A stretch of 64,000 bases of DNA from an uncultured Saprospiraceae bacterium (GTDB lineage Bacteria; Bacteroidota; Bacteroidia; Chitinophagales; Saprospiraceae): NCBI GenBank assembly GCA_937980645.1, contig CALJPQ010000023.1:19475-83474 (forward strand), written 5' to 3'. Position numbers and translations under genes: made by a program. Below, in pieces: positions 53,558 to 61,268 of this stretch. The notes under the pieces were generated by a model. The model ran no database searches, was not told where the DNA came from, and saw only the letters and a program-made list of their open reading frames with translations. Positions within the stretch are counted from its first letter, which is position 1; every line of letters starts with the position of its first letter.

Positions 53558-54838
53558 TCACCTGAAATGGATCACTCTGATGGGCGATACCCGACCTACG
53601 GCGTAAGAAGGCAGCACGAGGAAGACTAATACCAGGAGCAAAAAACCCACATTGAGCGCCGCCCAAACAGGCCACTGCACGTGCACAGGTGCGTAGGAGA
53701 GATAGTAATCCGCCTCGTTGAGCGTGATAAAGCGATAGCGGTTTTGCAAATAGCAGAAGCCCAGCCCGATGAGGTTGCCCCAAAACAAGCCGTTGGCCGT
53801 AATGAATGCCGCCTGATAGAGGAATATCTGCCGAATGCGCCCCGAGGTAGCACCCAGCGCTTTCAGGATGCCGATCATATTGGCCCGCTCCAACACCAGC
53901 ACCAGCAACGCCGTCACCATATTTACAATAGCTACCGCCAGCATGAGCAGGAAGATGACCACCTCATTGTAGTCTTGCAGTTGAAGCCACTCAAAGATGG
54001 CCGGGAACTTCTCGCGCACGGTCAGCACGAGCATTTCCGAAGGTACAACCTCGTCGTACAAGTATTCGGCGTACAGGTTCATGTCGCGAACGTCGTCTAA
54101 CCACACCTCGAAGCCGGCTACCTCGTCCTCCGACCAGCCGAGCAACTCCTGCACAACGCGGATATCGCAAAGAGCAAACTTTCGGTCGTATTCCTCCAGC
54201 CCTGTCTTGTAGATGCCGCACACCTGGAAAAGCCGACGGGTCTGGGCGTTGTTTTTGACGAAATGCACGACGAACTTATCGCCTACGCCCACCTCAAGGC
54301 GGTCGGCCGTCTGGCGGCTGAGGATGATTTCGCGTGAGGGCGTCGAGTCGTTGAGCGCTATGGGGTGCCCTTCCTGCAAGTAGGGCCAAAGGTTGGCCCA
54401 ATCAAAATCGGGGCCGATGCCCTTGAGCAGGATGCCCTCTAAGGCATTGTCGGTACGGATAATGCCCGGTTTGAGGGCGAAAACCTGCACGTGCCGGATG
54501 CCGCCGCGCGAACGCACCGGCGCTGAGGATACCGCATCAGCAGGCGCGTACGCAATGCCACTCAGCGTATCTAAGAGGGCGTAAAAAGGCAAGTCCCGTC
54601 GCACCGGATGCGGCTCATAGGTGAGCAAGTAGCTGCGATCGGTCAGGTGCAGGTGTCCCCAAAACTCAAAAATCTTGCGGCTAATCTCGGTCTTGAAACC
54701 CGACACCAACGCCGACGCCGTAACCATAACCGCCACGCTCAGCGCCACCGCCGCCGAAGCAATGCGCACAATAACGCGCGACTGGGCCTTACTGCCCGAA
54801 CGCATCAGACGCCACGCGATGAAAAAGGGCAAATTCAC
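53558..54838 (-). CDS. LolC/E-like FtsX-domain ABC permease
   Basis: 426 residues from GTG 54838 (reads VNLPFFIAWRLMRSGSKAQS). An N-terminal membrane segment, a periplasmic MacB-type domain (about 45-265) and three C-terminal FtsX membrane helices (NMVTALLVLVLERANMIGILKALGATSGRIRQIFLYQAAFI) are the LolC/E pattern. It would help release lipoproteins from the inner membrane with a LolD ATPase, which is not nearby. The -7 box TACATTTG ends 4 bp before the GTG, so a leaderless mRNA is likely. Confidence 0.85.
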   Translation of the reverse strand: MNLPFFIAWRLMRSGSKAQSRVIVRIASAAVALSVAVMVTASALVSGFKTEISRKIFEFWGHLHLTDRSYLLTYEPHPVRRDLPFYALLDTLSGIAYAPADAVSSAPVRSRGGIRHVQVFALKPGIIRTDNALEGILLKGIGPDFDWANLWPYLQEGHPIALNDSTPSREIILSRQTADRLEVGVGDKFVVHFVKNNAQTRRLFQVCGIYKTGLEEYDRKFALCDIRVVQELLGWSEDEVAGFEVWLDDVRDMNLYAEYLYDEVVPSEMLVLTVREKFPAIFEWLQLQDYNEVVIFLLMLAVAIVNMVTALLVLVLERANMIGILKALGATSGRIRQIFLYQAAFITANGLFWGNLIGLGFCYLQNRYRFITLNEADYYLSYAPVHVQWPVWAALNVGFLLLVLVFLVLPSYAVGRVSPIRVIHFR

Positions 54839-54842
54839 CCCA

Positions 54843-54850
54843 CAAATGTA
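54843..54850 (-). promoter_or_regulatory. TAnnTTTG -7 element, leaderless context
   Basis: TACATTTG on the minus strand, separated by 4 bases (TGGG) from the GTG start of the permease gene. Confidence 0.6.
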
Positions 54851-54937
54851 GCCCAACCTGCAACACTCCCGCGCCCACGAAAAAAACAGACGATAAATTT
54901 TTTTACAAGAATAAGTAGTTTAAAAAATAAATCACTC

Positions 54938-54945
54938 TATATTTG
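54938..54945 (+). promoter_or_regulatory. TAnnTTTG -7 promoter element
   Basis: TATATTTG, perfect match, in an AT-rich stretch 62 bp before the membrane protein start at 55008. Confidence 0.65.
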
Positions 54946-55007
54946 CATCAGGTTTGAAACCCAGGACGGCGACACTTTCTTTTTAACGCATTCAAAATCA
55001 GCAAGTC

Positions 55008-55610
55008 ATGTCAAAAGAAGGAACGGAAAAAGACCTCCTCGACCCGAAGGAGAGCATGCGAGTTATTCGCCAGGTCATTGATGTGGCCAAGAAGAGCGCG
55101 CAAGAAGACGGTTTCCATTTCATGCTTTGGGGGGTCATTGTCCCCGTGAGCGCCGCAACAGAATGGTACTTATGGCGCTCGACGGATTTTGGCGCGCCCT
55201 GGGCAGTATGGGGGATATTGCCCGCCATCGGCGGTCTGATAGCCATGCTTTACGAATGGCGTCGTGGCCGGTCGGGGCGTCCAGAGAATATGGTGCGCAC
55301 GTGGTACAGCTGGGTTTGGGGCGCCTTTGTGCTCAGCTTAGTGCTGGCGCTGTTTTTTGCGACCCAAAACCGCCTTTCGCCGGCACCGTTGGTGCTGATT
55401 TTATCGGCATTTGCTACGTTCCTCTCCGGCCTGCTGCTGCAGTTTGCACCTTTGCGTTGGGGCGCTTTGGTGCAGTGGATAGGTGCCGCGGTGTGCTTTT
55501 TCATAGCGCCTCAAGACGGCAATCTGGTGCTGGCGCTTGCCACCGTGTTAGCCTACCTGCTTCCCGGCATCATGCTCCACCGCGAATACCGTAGAAGTCA
55601 TGTACGATAA
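55008..55610 (+). CDS. Multi-pass membrane protein next to winged-helix regulator
   Basis: 200 residues. A charged N-terminus (DPKESMRVIRQVIDVAKKSAQEDGFHFMLWG) leads into four or five membrane segments (about 40-60, 68-85, 105-125, 130-150, 165-190). The family is a common Bacteroidota companion of small helix-turn-helix regulators; molecular role unknown. It overlaps the next gene by 11 bp, so the two are cotranslated. Confidence 0.75.
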   Translation: MSKEGTEKDLLDPKESMRVIRQVIDVAKKSAQEDGFHFMLWGVIVPVSAATEWYLWRSTDFGAPWAVWGILPAIGGLIAMLYEWRRGRSGRPENMVRTWYSWVWGAFVLSLVLALFFATQNRLSPAPLVLILSAFATFLSGLLLQFAPLRWGALVQWIGAAVCFFIAPQDGNLVLALATVLAYLLPGIMLHREYRRSHVR

Positions 55611-55887
55611 GTTAGACCCGCTGCTGCTATCGCAACTGCGTTTGGCCATTATGTCGTACCTCATGGTGGTTCGAGAGGCCGAGTTCAATGAGCTGAAAGA
55701 AAAGACCGAAGCCACGGCCGGCAACCTGAGCTCCCAGATAAGTAAGCTACAGGAAGCCGGCTACATCGAAGTGCATAAGTCGTTTCGGAACAATTTCCCG
55801 CTGACGACCTGCTGTATCACACCGGCTGGCGTGGAAGCCTTCGAGCGGTTTTACGAGGCACTTCAGGGGTACTTTAAGGGTGAATGA
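55600..55887 (+). CDS. Winged-helix transcriptional regulator
   Basis: 95 residues with a winged helix (LRLAIMSYLMVVREAEFNELKEKTEATAGNLSSQISKLQEAGYIEVHKSFRNNFPLTTCCITPAGVEAFERFYEAL), of the ArsR/MarR-like HTH_34 type. DNA recognition helix NLSSQISKLQEAGY. It probably regulates its own operon with the membrane protein upstream. The palindrome at 55904 lies 17 bp downstream. Confidence 0.85.
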   Translation: MYDKLDPLLLSQLRLAIMSYLMVVREAEFNELKEKTEATAGNLSSQISKLQEAGYIEVHKSFRNNFPLTTCCITPAGVEAFERFYEALQGYFKGE

Positions 55888-55903
55888 AGGTTTAAAAACC
55901 GAA

Positions 55904-55921
55904 GGCTAAACCCGTTTAGCC
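55904..55921. repeat. Palindrome GGCTAAACCCGTTTAGCC
   Basis: Perfect 8-bp arms around CC. Same family as the 1443 and 50068 palindromes with a T/A change in the arms. It lies 13 bp before the TonB receptor start. Confidence 0.65.
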
Positions 55922-55934
55922 ACTACTGTTCGCT

Positions 55935-58145
55935 ATGTTTTCCCTGCCTGTTTCCGTGCGGTGGGGTGGGTTTGGTTTGCCTGCTGCCATCGTTTTTGAG
56001 ATGTTTTTTTGCGCCTTTGGGCCGGTAGTCAACGCCCAGATGACGCATGTCCGCGGTCGGGTGACCGATGGCGCTACCGGCGAGGCCTTGCCGGGCGCAT
56101 CGGTATGGTTGGTTGGCACCTACGATGGTGCGACCACCGACCTCAGTGGGCATTTCGCCTTTACCACCGAAAGGCATGGTGTGGGCTTAGTGCGTATTTC
56201 CCTGGCGGGTTATGCGTCCGACAGCGTTCTGATAGCGCTTCAGAGCGACACCGTACGCCTGACGTTTGCTCTGCGCGAGGCTACTGCACGGGTGGGCGAG
56301 GTCGTCATCACGGCCGGTGCGCTTGAGGTCAGCGACCGCAGCCGAGGGGCAGTGCTGACACCGTTAGATGTGGTTACCGTGGCCTCTGCTGGCGCCGACA
56401 TGTACGGGGCGCTGCGCACGCTGCCGGGCGCGCAGGTTTCGACGGGAGACGTGGAGGGGCTGTTTGTGCGCGGCGGCACGGGCAGCGAGACGCAAACGTT
56501 TGTGGATGGGCTGCTGATGCGGCACCCGTTCTTCGCCAGTGTGCCCGACTTCGCCGTACGTGGGCGGTTCAACCCCTTTTTGTTTCAAGGGACGGTCTTC
56601 AGCACAGGCGGCTATTCGGCCCAATATGGCCAGGCCATGTCGGCCGTGGTTTTGCTGGAAACGCTCGACCTACCGGAGCGCACCGAGAGCCGCCTTTCCC
56701 TGACGTGTCTGGGAGCCAGCGCCGGGCGGCAGCAAGTGTGGGAACGCCAGGGACGCGCCGCCGGCATCGAAGTCAACTACACCCACCTGGGGCCATACTT
56801 CGCATTGGTGCGCCAAGAGCCAGACTTCGCACAGGCACCCGAAAACGTCGGTGGCGAGGCGTTTTTTCGCCAAAAAACTGGCGCTAATGGCCTGCTAAAG
56901 GCATACACCTACTACAATTTTGGCCGCGTGGGCTTCCAATCCACCGCGCCAGACGGTCAGGCACAGACTTTTGGCCTGCGCAACCGCAACGCTCTGACCA
57001 ACCTGACCTGGAGTGGCAGCCTGCACAAGCGCTGGCACCTGTATGCGGGAGCGTCGGTCAGCCGTGACTTCAGCCGCATCAGCAGCGCCTATACCACTGT
57101 GGGCCAGGACACGTTCAGCCTCCGCCAAACCCTCGCCCAGGGACGCCTGATGGCCACCTGTGCCCTCAGCACCACTACCCTGCTCCGCTGGGGGGCCGAA
57201 CATCAGGCAGGTATCGAGGTTTTTGAAAACGAGCGCTACGGGCGCTCAATGCTGCCCGAACACTTCACCGCCGCCTTTGCCGAGGCCGACCTGACGTTGG
57301 GCCAATACACCGCTTTGCGCGCTGGAGTACGCTTCGAGTATTCGGCCCTGTTGCAGCAAAGCAACGCAGCGCCCCGGCTTTCGCTGTCGCATCGGGCGGG
57401 CCGACACGGGCAGGTATCACTGGCCTGGGGCCATTTTTACCAAAAAGGCGACAGCCTGCTGCGCTGGCGCGAACAATGGGGTGCGCTGCCAGGCTTCCAG
57501 CGGGCCGAGCATTTCATCGTCCAATACCAATGGCTGAAAGACGGGCGCCTGCTGCGCGCCGAAGCATTCTACAAGCGGTACGCGCATTTAGTCAGTACGA
57601 ACGATGGCATTGGCAATGAAGGCTACGGCCACGCGGGTGGCCTTGAACTGTTCGCCCGCAACCGAGCGCTTTTTGGCGCACTCGACGGGTGGGTGTCGTA
57701 CAGTTTTTTGGACACACGCCGCCGCTTCTGGTGGTATCCGACAGCTGTAGAGCCGCCTTTTGCGGCACGCCACACGGTTAATGCGGTAGCGCGGCGTTTT
57801 TTCCCAAAACTGCAGACGAACCTGAGCCTGTCGTATAGCGGCGCCACGGGCCGCACGTACTGGCGCCCGGGCCAGCCAGCAGAGGCGCTTTTTACGGAAC
57901 GTACACCCGCCTTCCACAATCTGAGCATCAGCGTCAGCTACCTGACGCGCATCGGCAGGGCCTTTGCCATCGCCGTCGTTAGTGTGCAAAATGTACCGGG
58001 TGTGGAGCAGGTGTTCAGCTACCGCTTCAGCCCCGACGGCCAGACGCGCCAGGCCATCACGCCGCCTGCGCGGCGATTCTTCTTCGCCGGTCTGTTCCTG
58101 AACTGGGGTGCCGACCGACGCCGGGAAGTTCTGGAAAACTTTTGA
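55935..58145 (+). CDS. TonB-dependent receptor with CarboxypepD-like domain
   Basis: 736 residues. Signal peptide ending FGPVVNAQ, then a carboxypeptidase regulatory-like domain (about 36-110, VRGRVTDGATGEALPGASVWLVGTYDGATTDLSGHFAF), a plug domain (about 130-250, GALRTLPGAQVSTGDVEGLFVRGGTGSETQTFVDGLLMRHP), and a beta-barrel to the C-terminus (FAGLFLNWGADRRREVLENF). It would import a bound ligand through the outer membrane using TonB energy. No SusD partner is adjacent. The upstream HTH pair and palindrome may regulate it. Confidence 0.93.
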   Translation: MFSLPVSVRWGGFGLPAAIVFEMFFCAFGPVVNAQMTHVRGRVTDGATGEALPGASVWLVGTYDGATTDLSGHFAFTTERHGVGLVRISLAGYASDSVLIALQSDTVRLTFALREATARVGEVVITAGALEVSDRSRGAVLTPLDVVTVASAGADMYGALRTLPGAQVSTGDVEGLFVRGGTGSETQTFVDGLLMRHPFFASVPDFAVRGRFNPFLFQGTVFSTGGYSAQYGQAMSAVVLLETLDLPERTESRLSLTCLGASAGRQQVWERQGRAAGIEVNYTHLGPYFALVRQEPDFAQAPENVGGEAFFRQKTGANGLLKAYTYYNFGRVGFQSTAPDGQAQTFGLRNRNALTNLTWSGSLHKRWHLYAGASVSRDFSRISSAYTTVGQDTFSLRQTLAQGRLMATCALSTTTLLRWGAEHQAGIEVFENERYGRSMLPEHFTAAFAEADLTLGQYTALRAGVRFEYSALLQQSNAAPRLSLSHRAGRHGQVSLAWGHFYQKGDSLLRWREQWGALPGFQRAEHFIVQYQWLKDGRLLRAEAFYKRYAHLVSTNDGIGNEGYGHAGGLELFARNRALFGALDGWVSYSFLDTRRRFWWYPTAVEPPFAARHTVNAVARRFFPKLQTNLSLSYSGATGRTYWRPGQPAEALFTERTPAFHNLSISVSYLTRIGRAFAIAVVSVQNVPGVEQVFSYRFSPDGQTRQAITPPARRFFFAGLFLNWGADRRREVLENF

Positions 58146-58152
58146 ACGCCCC

Positions 58153-58208
58153 GTGCGAGGCCATCGCCTCGCACCCACCTACTTACTTATTCCCAGGGCT
58201 TTGCCCTG
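58153..58208. other. Two strong hairpins between TonB receptor and TPR gene
   Basis: GTGCGAGGC-CATC-GCCTCGCAC (58153-58174, perfect 9-bp stem) and CAGGGC-TTT-GCCCTG (58194-58208). Neither is followed by a T-run on the plus strand, so they are not typical terminators. They may stabilise the upstream transcript or separate the two genes. Confidence 0.5.
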
Positions 58209-58260
58209 AAACAAACCAACAAGCCATTCAACTTCAACACTTTAAAAACGTTATATCATC

Positions 58261-58911
58261 ATGAAAAAAGCCTTGTTCGTCCTCCTGGCTTTCGCGCTTG
58301 CGCCCGCTGTCTGGAGCCAATCAAATGCTGACACTTATCATCAAGCCATGCAAAAGCATCTGGCGGGTTTAGACACGCTCTACATCGCCTCGGAGTGGGT
58401 AGCGCGCGCCAATGCTTTTGAGCGCATCGCCCAAGCAGAGCCGAAGCAATGGCTGCCGCTGTATTACACCGCGCTCTGCTACATCCAGGCCTTTAATTTT
58501 GAAGAAGACAAAGCGCAGCAGAAACGCTATAGCGAGCAAGCCGAACGCTTCATCGCCCGCGCCGATGCCATGCAGCCCAATGATCCTGAGATTACGCTGC
58601 TCAAAAGCATGGCCGCCTCTATGCGCGTGCGGCTCAATCCCATGCTTAATGGTGCACGGTACGGACGCATAGCTGACGATATGCTCGATAAGGCCCAGCA
58701 GCTCAATCCCGATAATCCCCGGGTTTATGTACAACGCGCATCCAATTTGTACTTCACCCCGCGCATGTGGGGGGGCAATAAGGAGAGGGCGCGCGAAATG
58801 GTGGGAATAGCCGAGCGCAAGTTCAGCATCTTTCATCCGGCCTCCGACCTGCACCCCGACTGGGGACGCAACACCTTGCGGTATTTGCGCTCGCTGATGG
58901 AAAACGAGTAA
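58261..58911 (+). CDS. Exported TPR-like protein
   Basis: 216 residues with signal MKKALFVLLAFALAPAVWSQ. Helical repeats of TPR type (WLPLYYTALCYIQAFNFEEDKAQQKRYSEQAERFIARADAMQPNDPEITLLKSMAASMRV) fill the mature part, ending LHPDWGRNTLRYLRSLMENE. It follows the TonB receptor by 115 bp. Likely periplasmic partner; function unknown. Confidence 0.8.
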   Translation: MKKALFVLLAFALAPAVWSQSNADTYHQAMQKHLAGLDTLYIASEWVARANAFERIAQAEPKQWLPLYYTALCYIQAFNFEEDKAQQKRYSEQAERFIARADAMQPNDPEITLLKSMAASMRVRLNPMLNGARYGRIADDMLDKAQQLNPDNPRVYVQRASNLYFTPRMWGGNKERAREMVGIAERKFSIFHPASDLHPDWGRNTLRYLRSLMENE

Positions 58912-58927
58912 GGCGCTCGAGCAGCCC

Positions 58928-58935
58928 TATTTTTG
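58928..58935 (+). promoter_or_regulatory. TAnnTTTG -7 element, leaderless context
   Basis: TATTTTTG, perfect match, separated by 4 bases (CCGC) from the truB ATG at 58940, so truB mRNA is probably leaderless. Confidence 0.65.
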
Positions 58936-58939
58936 CCGC

Positions 58940-59776
58940 ATGGAAATGCCTGTTGTACTGCCTTTTCCACTGCTGGCGCCTGGGAGCGCCTTTCCGGAAC
59001 CGTTCCCGGAGGGCGCTATCCTGACGGTGGACAAGCCGCTGGGCTGGTCGTCGTTCGATGTGGTGAATAAGTTGCGCTACCTGATTACGCGGCGATTAGG
59101 TCTGCGGCGGCTCAAGATTGGCCACGCCGGCACGCTGGATCCTCTGGCCACAGGGCTATTGGTGCTGTGTATAGGCAAAGCCACGTCGCTCATTGAGCAG
59201 TTGCAGGCCGACGAAAAGGAGTACACAGGCACGCTGACTTTTGGGGCTACGACCCCTTCATATGACCGCGAGCGGCCCATAGACGCCACGTATCCGACCG
59301 AGCATTTGACCGACGCGCTGGTACAGGCGGCAGCCCAACGCTTCGTGGGCGACATTGAGCAAACACCGCCGATATTTTCGGCCATCAAAGTGGACGGCCG
59401 CCGCCTGTACAAAAACGCGCGCCGGGGCGATGAGCCGCCGCCCAAAGCGCGCCGCGTACGTGTGGATGTGTTTGAGGTAGGGGCGCTGCGTCCCGTAGTA
59501 CCCGAAGAGGCGGAGAGCGAGCCAGTATTGCTCAACCAGAAGGGCGCTCCGATCCGCCTGTTTCCCGAATATGCGCAAGGCCTTCAATGCGACTTTCGCG
59601 TGGCGTGTGGCAAGGGTACTTACATCCGCTCTTTAGCCGCCGATTTGGGCGCCGCCGTAGGCAGTGGCGCCTACCTGGGCAGCCTGCGCCGAACACGCAG
59701 CGGCGCCTTTAGCGCCGACGACGCCTGGACCATCCCACAACTCGAAGCCTGGGCAAAGGGAAATTTGGAGATTTAA
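58940..59776 (+). CDS. truB: tRNA pseudouridine(55) synthase
   Basis: 278 residues. Makes pseudouridine 55 in the T loop of tRNAs. GAILTVDKPLGWSSFDVVNKLRYL and KIGHAGTLDPLATGLLVLCIGKAT are the two catalytic motifs, Asp67 in the second being catalytic. TPPIFSAIKVDGRRLYKNARRGDE and GTYIRSLAADLGAAVGSGAYLGSLRRTRSGAF follow. Start 58940 directly follows the -7 box by 4 bases. Confidence 0.97.
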   Translation: MEMPVVLPFPLLAPGSAFPEPFPEGAILTVDKPLGWSSFDVVNKLRYLITRRLGLRRLKIGHAGTLDPLATGLLVLCIGKATSLIEQLQADEKEYTGTLTFGATTPSYDRERPIDATYPTEHLTDALVQAAAQRFVGDIEQTPPIFSAIKVDGRRLYKNARRGDEPPPKARRVRVDVFEVGALRPVVPEEAESEPVLLNQKGAPIRLFPEYAQGLQCDFRVACGKGTYIRSLAADLGAAVGSGAYLGSLRRTRSGAFSADDAWTIPQLEAWAKGNLEI

Positions 59777-59919
59777 ACCTGAAAGCGAACAGCCTGAAAT
59801 AGCGGGCCATTGCACGCTCCGTGTCTTCCGCAGGCGTTTGGCCGCCCATTTTTCACTTTTCATTTTTCATTTCCGCTTCCCCGTCTAACTTCGCAGCAGC
59901 ATTCAAAAAAGCCCCGCAC

Positions 59920-60654
59920 GTGCACGCCAGGTCTTTGCCCATTCTGCGGGATATCTCGTTCAATCCCCGACACATTGAGGAGTATCTGCCAATGCAGATG
60001 CTCGACCCGATGGTGTTTGACCGTTTTTGCGAAGATGGCTGGTGTTACTGGTCGGACTTGTTCTTCCGGCGCAACTGGTGGGAATGGCGCGGGCGGGTCT
60101 GCCGGGTCGTTGTACTGCGCATTCGCTTAGATGGTTTTCAGCTGAGCAAAAGTCAGCGCAAATGCCTGCGCCGCAATGCCGATTTGCGCGTATTGCGTCG
60201 CCCTCTTCAGATATTGAAGCATCACGAGCGGCTATTTGACCTGCACGCCATGCGTTTTCAGCACAACCGCCCGGCTTCGATTTATGGCTTTTTCAGCGCC
60301 TGGAGCCACCTGATGCCCAGCCTTGGGGTCGAGTTTGACGTTTTTAAGCACAACCAGTTGGTGGCTACCAGCTTCTTCCACATAGGCCACGAGAGCATGG
60401 CGGGCAACTATTGCATTCACGACCCCAACGAAGCCTGGCGCAGCCTGGGCATCTACACCATGCTGCTTGAAATTGAGTATGCGCGCTTTTTGGGCAAGAA
60501 ATACTACTACCCCGGCTTCGTCTATGATCTGCCCAGCGAGTTTGACTACAAGCTCAACTTCCACAATCTGGAGTACTTCGACTGGTGGGGCAACTGGTAC
60601 CCGATAGACCGCATGCCGGTGCGACGCTGGCGCGAGGAGTGGTTTGAGCCATAA
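59920..60654 (+). CDS. Arginyl/leucyl-tRNA-protein transferase-like protein (ATE family)
   Basis: 244 residues from GTG 59920. Two blocks resemble the ATE/Bpt family: FQLSKSQRKCLRRNADLRVL (family SRSQRR.LRRN.DL) and RSLGIYTMLLEIEYARFLGKKYYYPGFVYDLPSEFDYKLNF (family RSLG...L..I..A...G..Y.YLGY). The N-terminal CxxC cluster that binds metal in the family is not recognisable; only scattered Cys and Trp (FFRRNWWEWRGRVC) stand there. It may modify protein N-termini or have lost that role. The exact start is uncertain because no clear promoter was seen. Confidence 0.7.
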   Translation: MHARSLPILRDISFNPRHIEEYLPMQMLDPMVFDRFCEDGWCYWSDLFFRRNWWEWRGRVCRVVVLRIRLDGFQLSKSQRKCLRRNADLRVLRRPLQILKHHERLFDLHAMRFQHNRPASIYGFFSAWSHLMPSLGVEFDVFKHNQLVATSFFHIGHESMAGNYCIHDPNEAWRSLGIYTMLLEIEYARFLGKKYYYPGFVYDLPSEFDYKLNFHNLEYFDWWGNWYPIDRMPVRRWREEWFEP

Positions 60655-60659
60655 GGCGC

Positions 60660-61109
60660 CTACTCCAGCACTTCCCACGTGTGGTCGCCTAGCAGGCGCA
60701 CAGTGGCTAAATGCTCGTAGGGCGCGCGGCTGCCCCATTCTTCGGGTGAAACCAACGACAGCAGATGTTTCCCGTCGCTCTTGCGGGCATATAGATAATA
60801 AACGTGGTGAATGACGGGCTGAAAAGGTATATCAGCCTGATAGATGGCTTCTGAAATATCCACGCGCTTTTTCAGGTCTTTAGCCTGTTGCATGAGTGTT
60901 TCCATTTGCCGGCGCAGTTGGTCCATCTGGCGCTCCGTTTGGTCGTACATGGCCAACATGGCATTGCCCCGAATGCGGCCCTTGTCCTCGGGGCGAATGA
61001 CAGCACTACCTGTCGTGTGGGCGTAGGGCAGCAGACCGGGATTTTCCGCCACTTTGTCTTTGTCAATAGGGTTGACAAAGGTTTCTTTCGTGTTCTTTTC
61101 TTCGTTCAT
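60660..61109 (-). CDS. DUF2452 family protein
   Basis: 149 residues. VAENPGLLPYAHTTGSAVIRPEDKGRIRGNAMLAMYDQTERQMDQLRRQMETLMQQAKDLKKRVDISEAIYQADIPFQPVIHHVYYLYARKSDGKHLLSLVSPEEWG is the DUF2452 pattern, with a central coiled coil (about 70-110). Widespread in Bacteroidota, function unknown. Start ATG 61109 was set because TACTTTTG (61132-61139) is 22 bp upstream; the longer frame would run through it. Confidence 0.85.
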   Translation of the reverse strand: MNEEKNTKETFVNPIDKDKVAENPGLLPYAHTTGSAVIRPEDKGRIRGNAMLAMYDQTERQMDQLRRQMETLMQQAKDLKKRVDISEAIYQADIPFQPVIHHVYYLYARKSDGKHLLSLVSPEEWGSRAPYEHLATVRLLGDHTWEVLE

Positions 61110-61131
61110 AGCGCTGGCACAAGAGGGCATG

Positions 61132-61139
61132 CAAAAGTA
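61132..61139 (-). promoter_or_regulatory. TAnnTTTG -7 promoter element
   Basis: TACTTTTG on the minus strand, perfect match, 22 bp before the DUF2452 start at 61109. Confidence 0.6.
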
Positions 61140-61268
61140 GCGCCTTTTTAACAGCCTGAAAACGCGAAGGGTTGCATCCGCGGCCAATGAGCGTTGGGAG
61201 CGACAAGTCCTTACCCTGCAATGGGCTTGGCATGTACCAGAGCCTTTGGTGGTTTCGGACGAGTTTTT

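Noticed and set aside
58153..58208. Two hairpins read as terminators
   Set aside because: Stems are strong but no T-run follows on the plus strand; kept only as structured elements.
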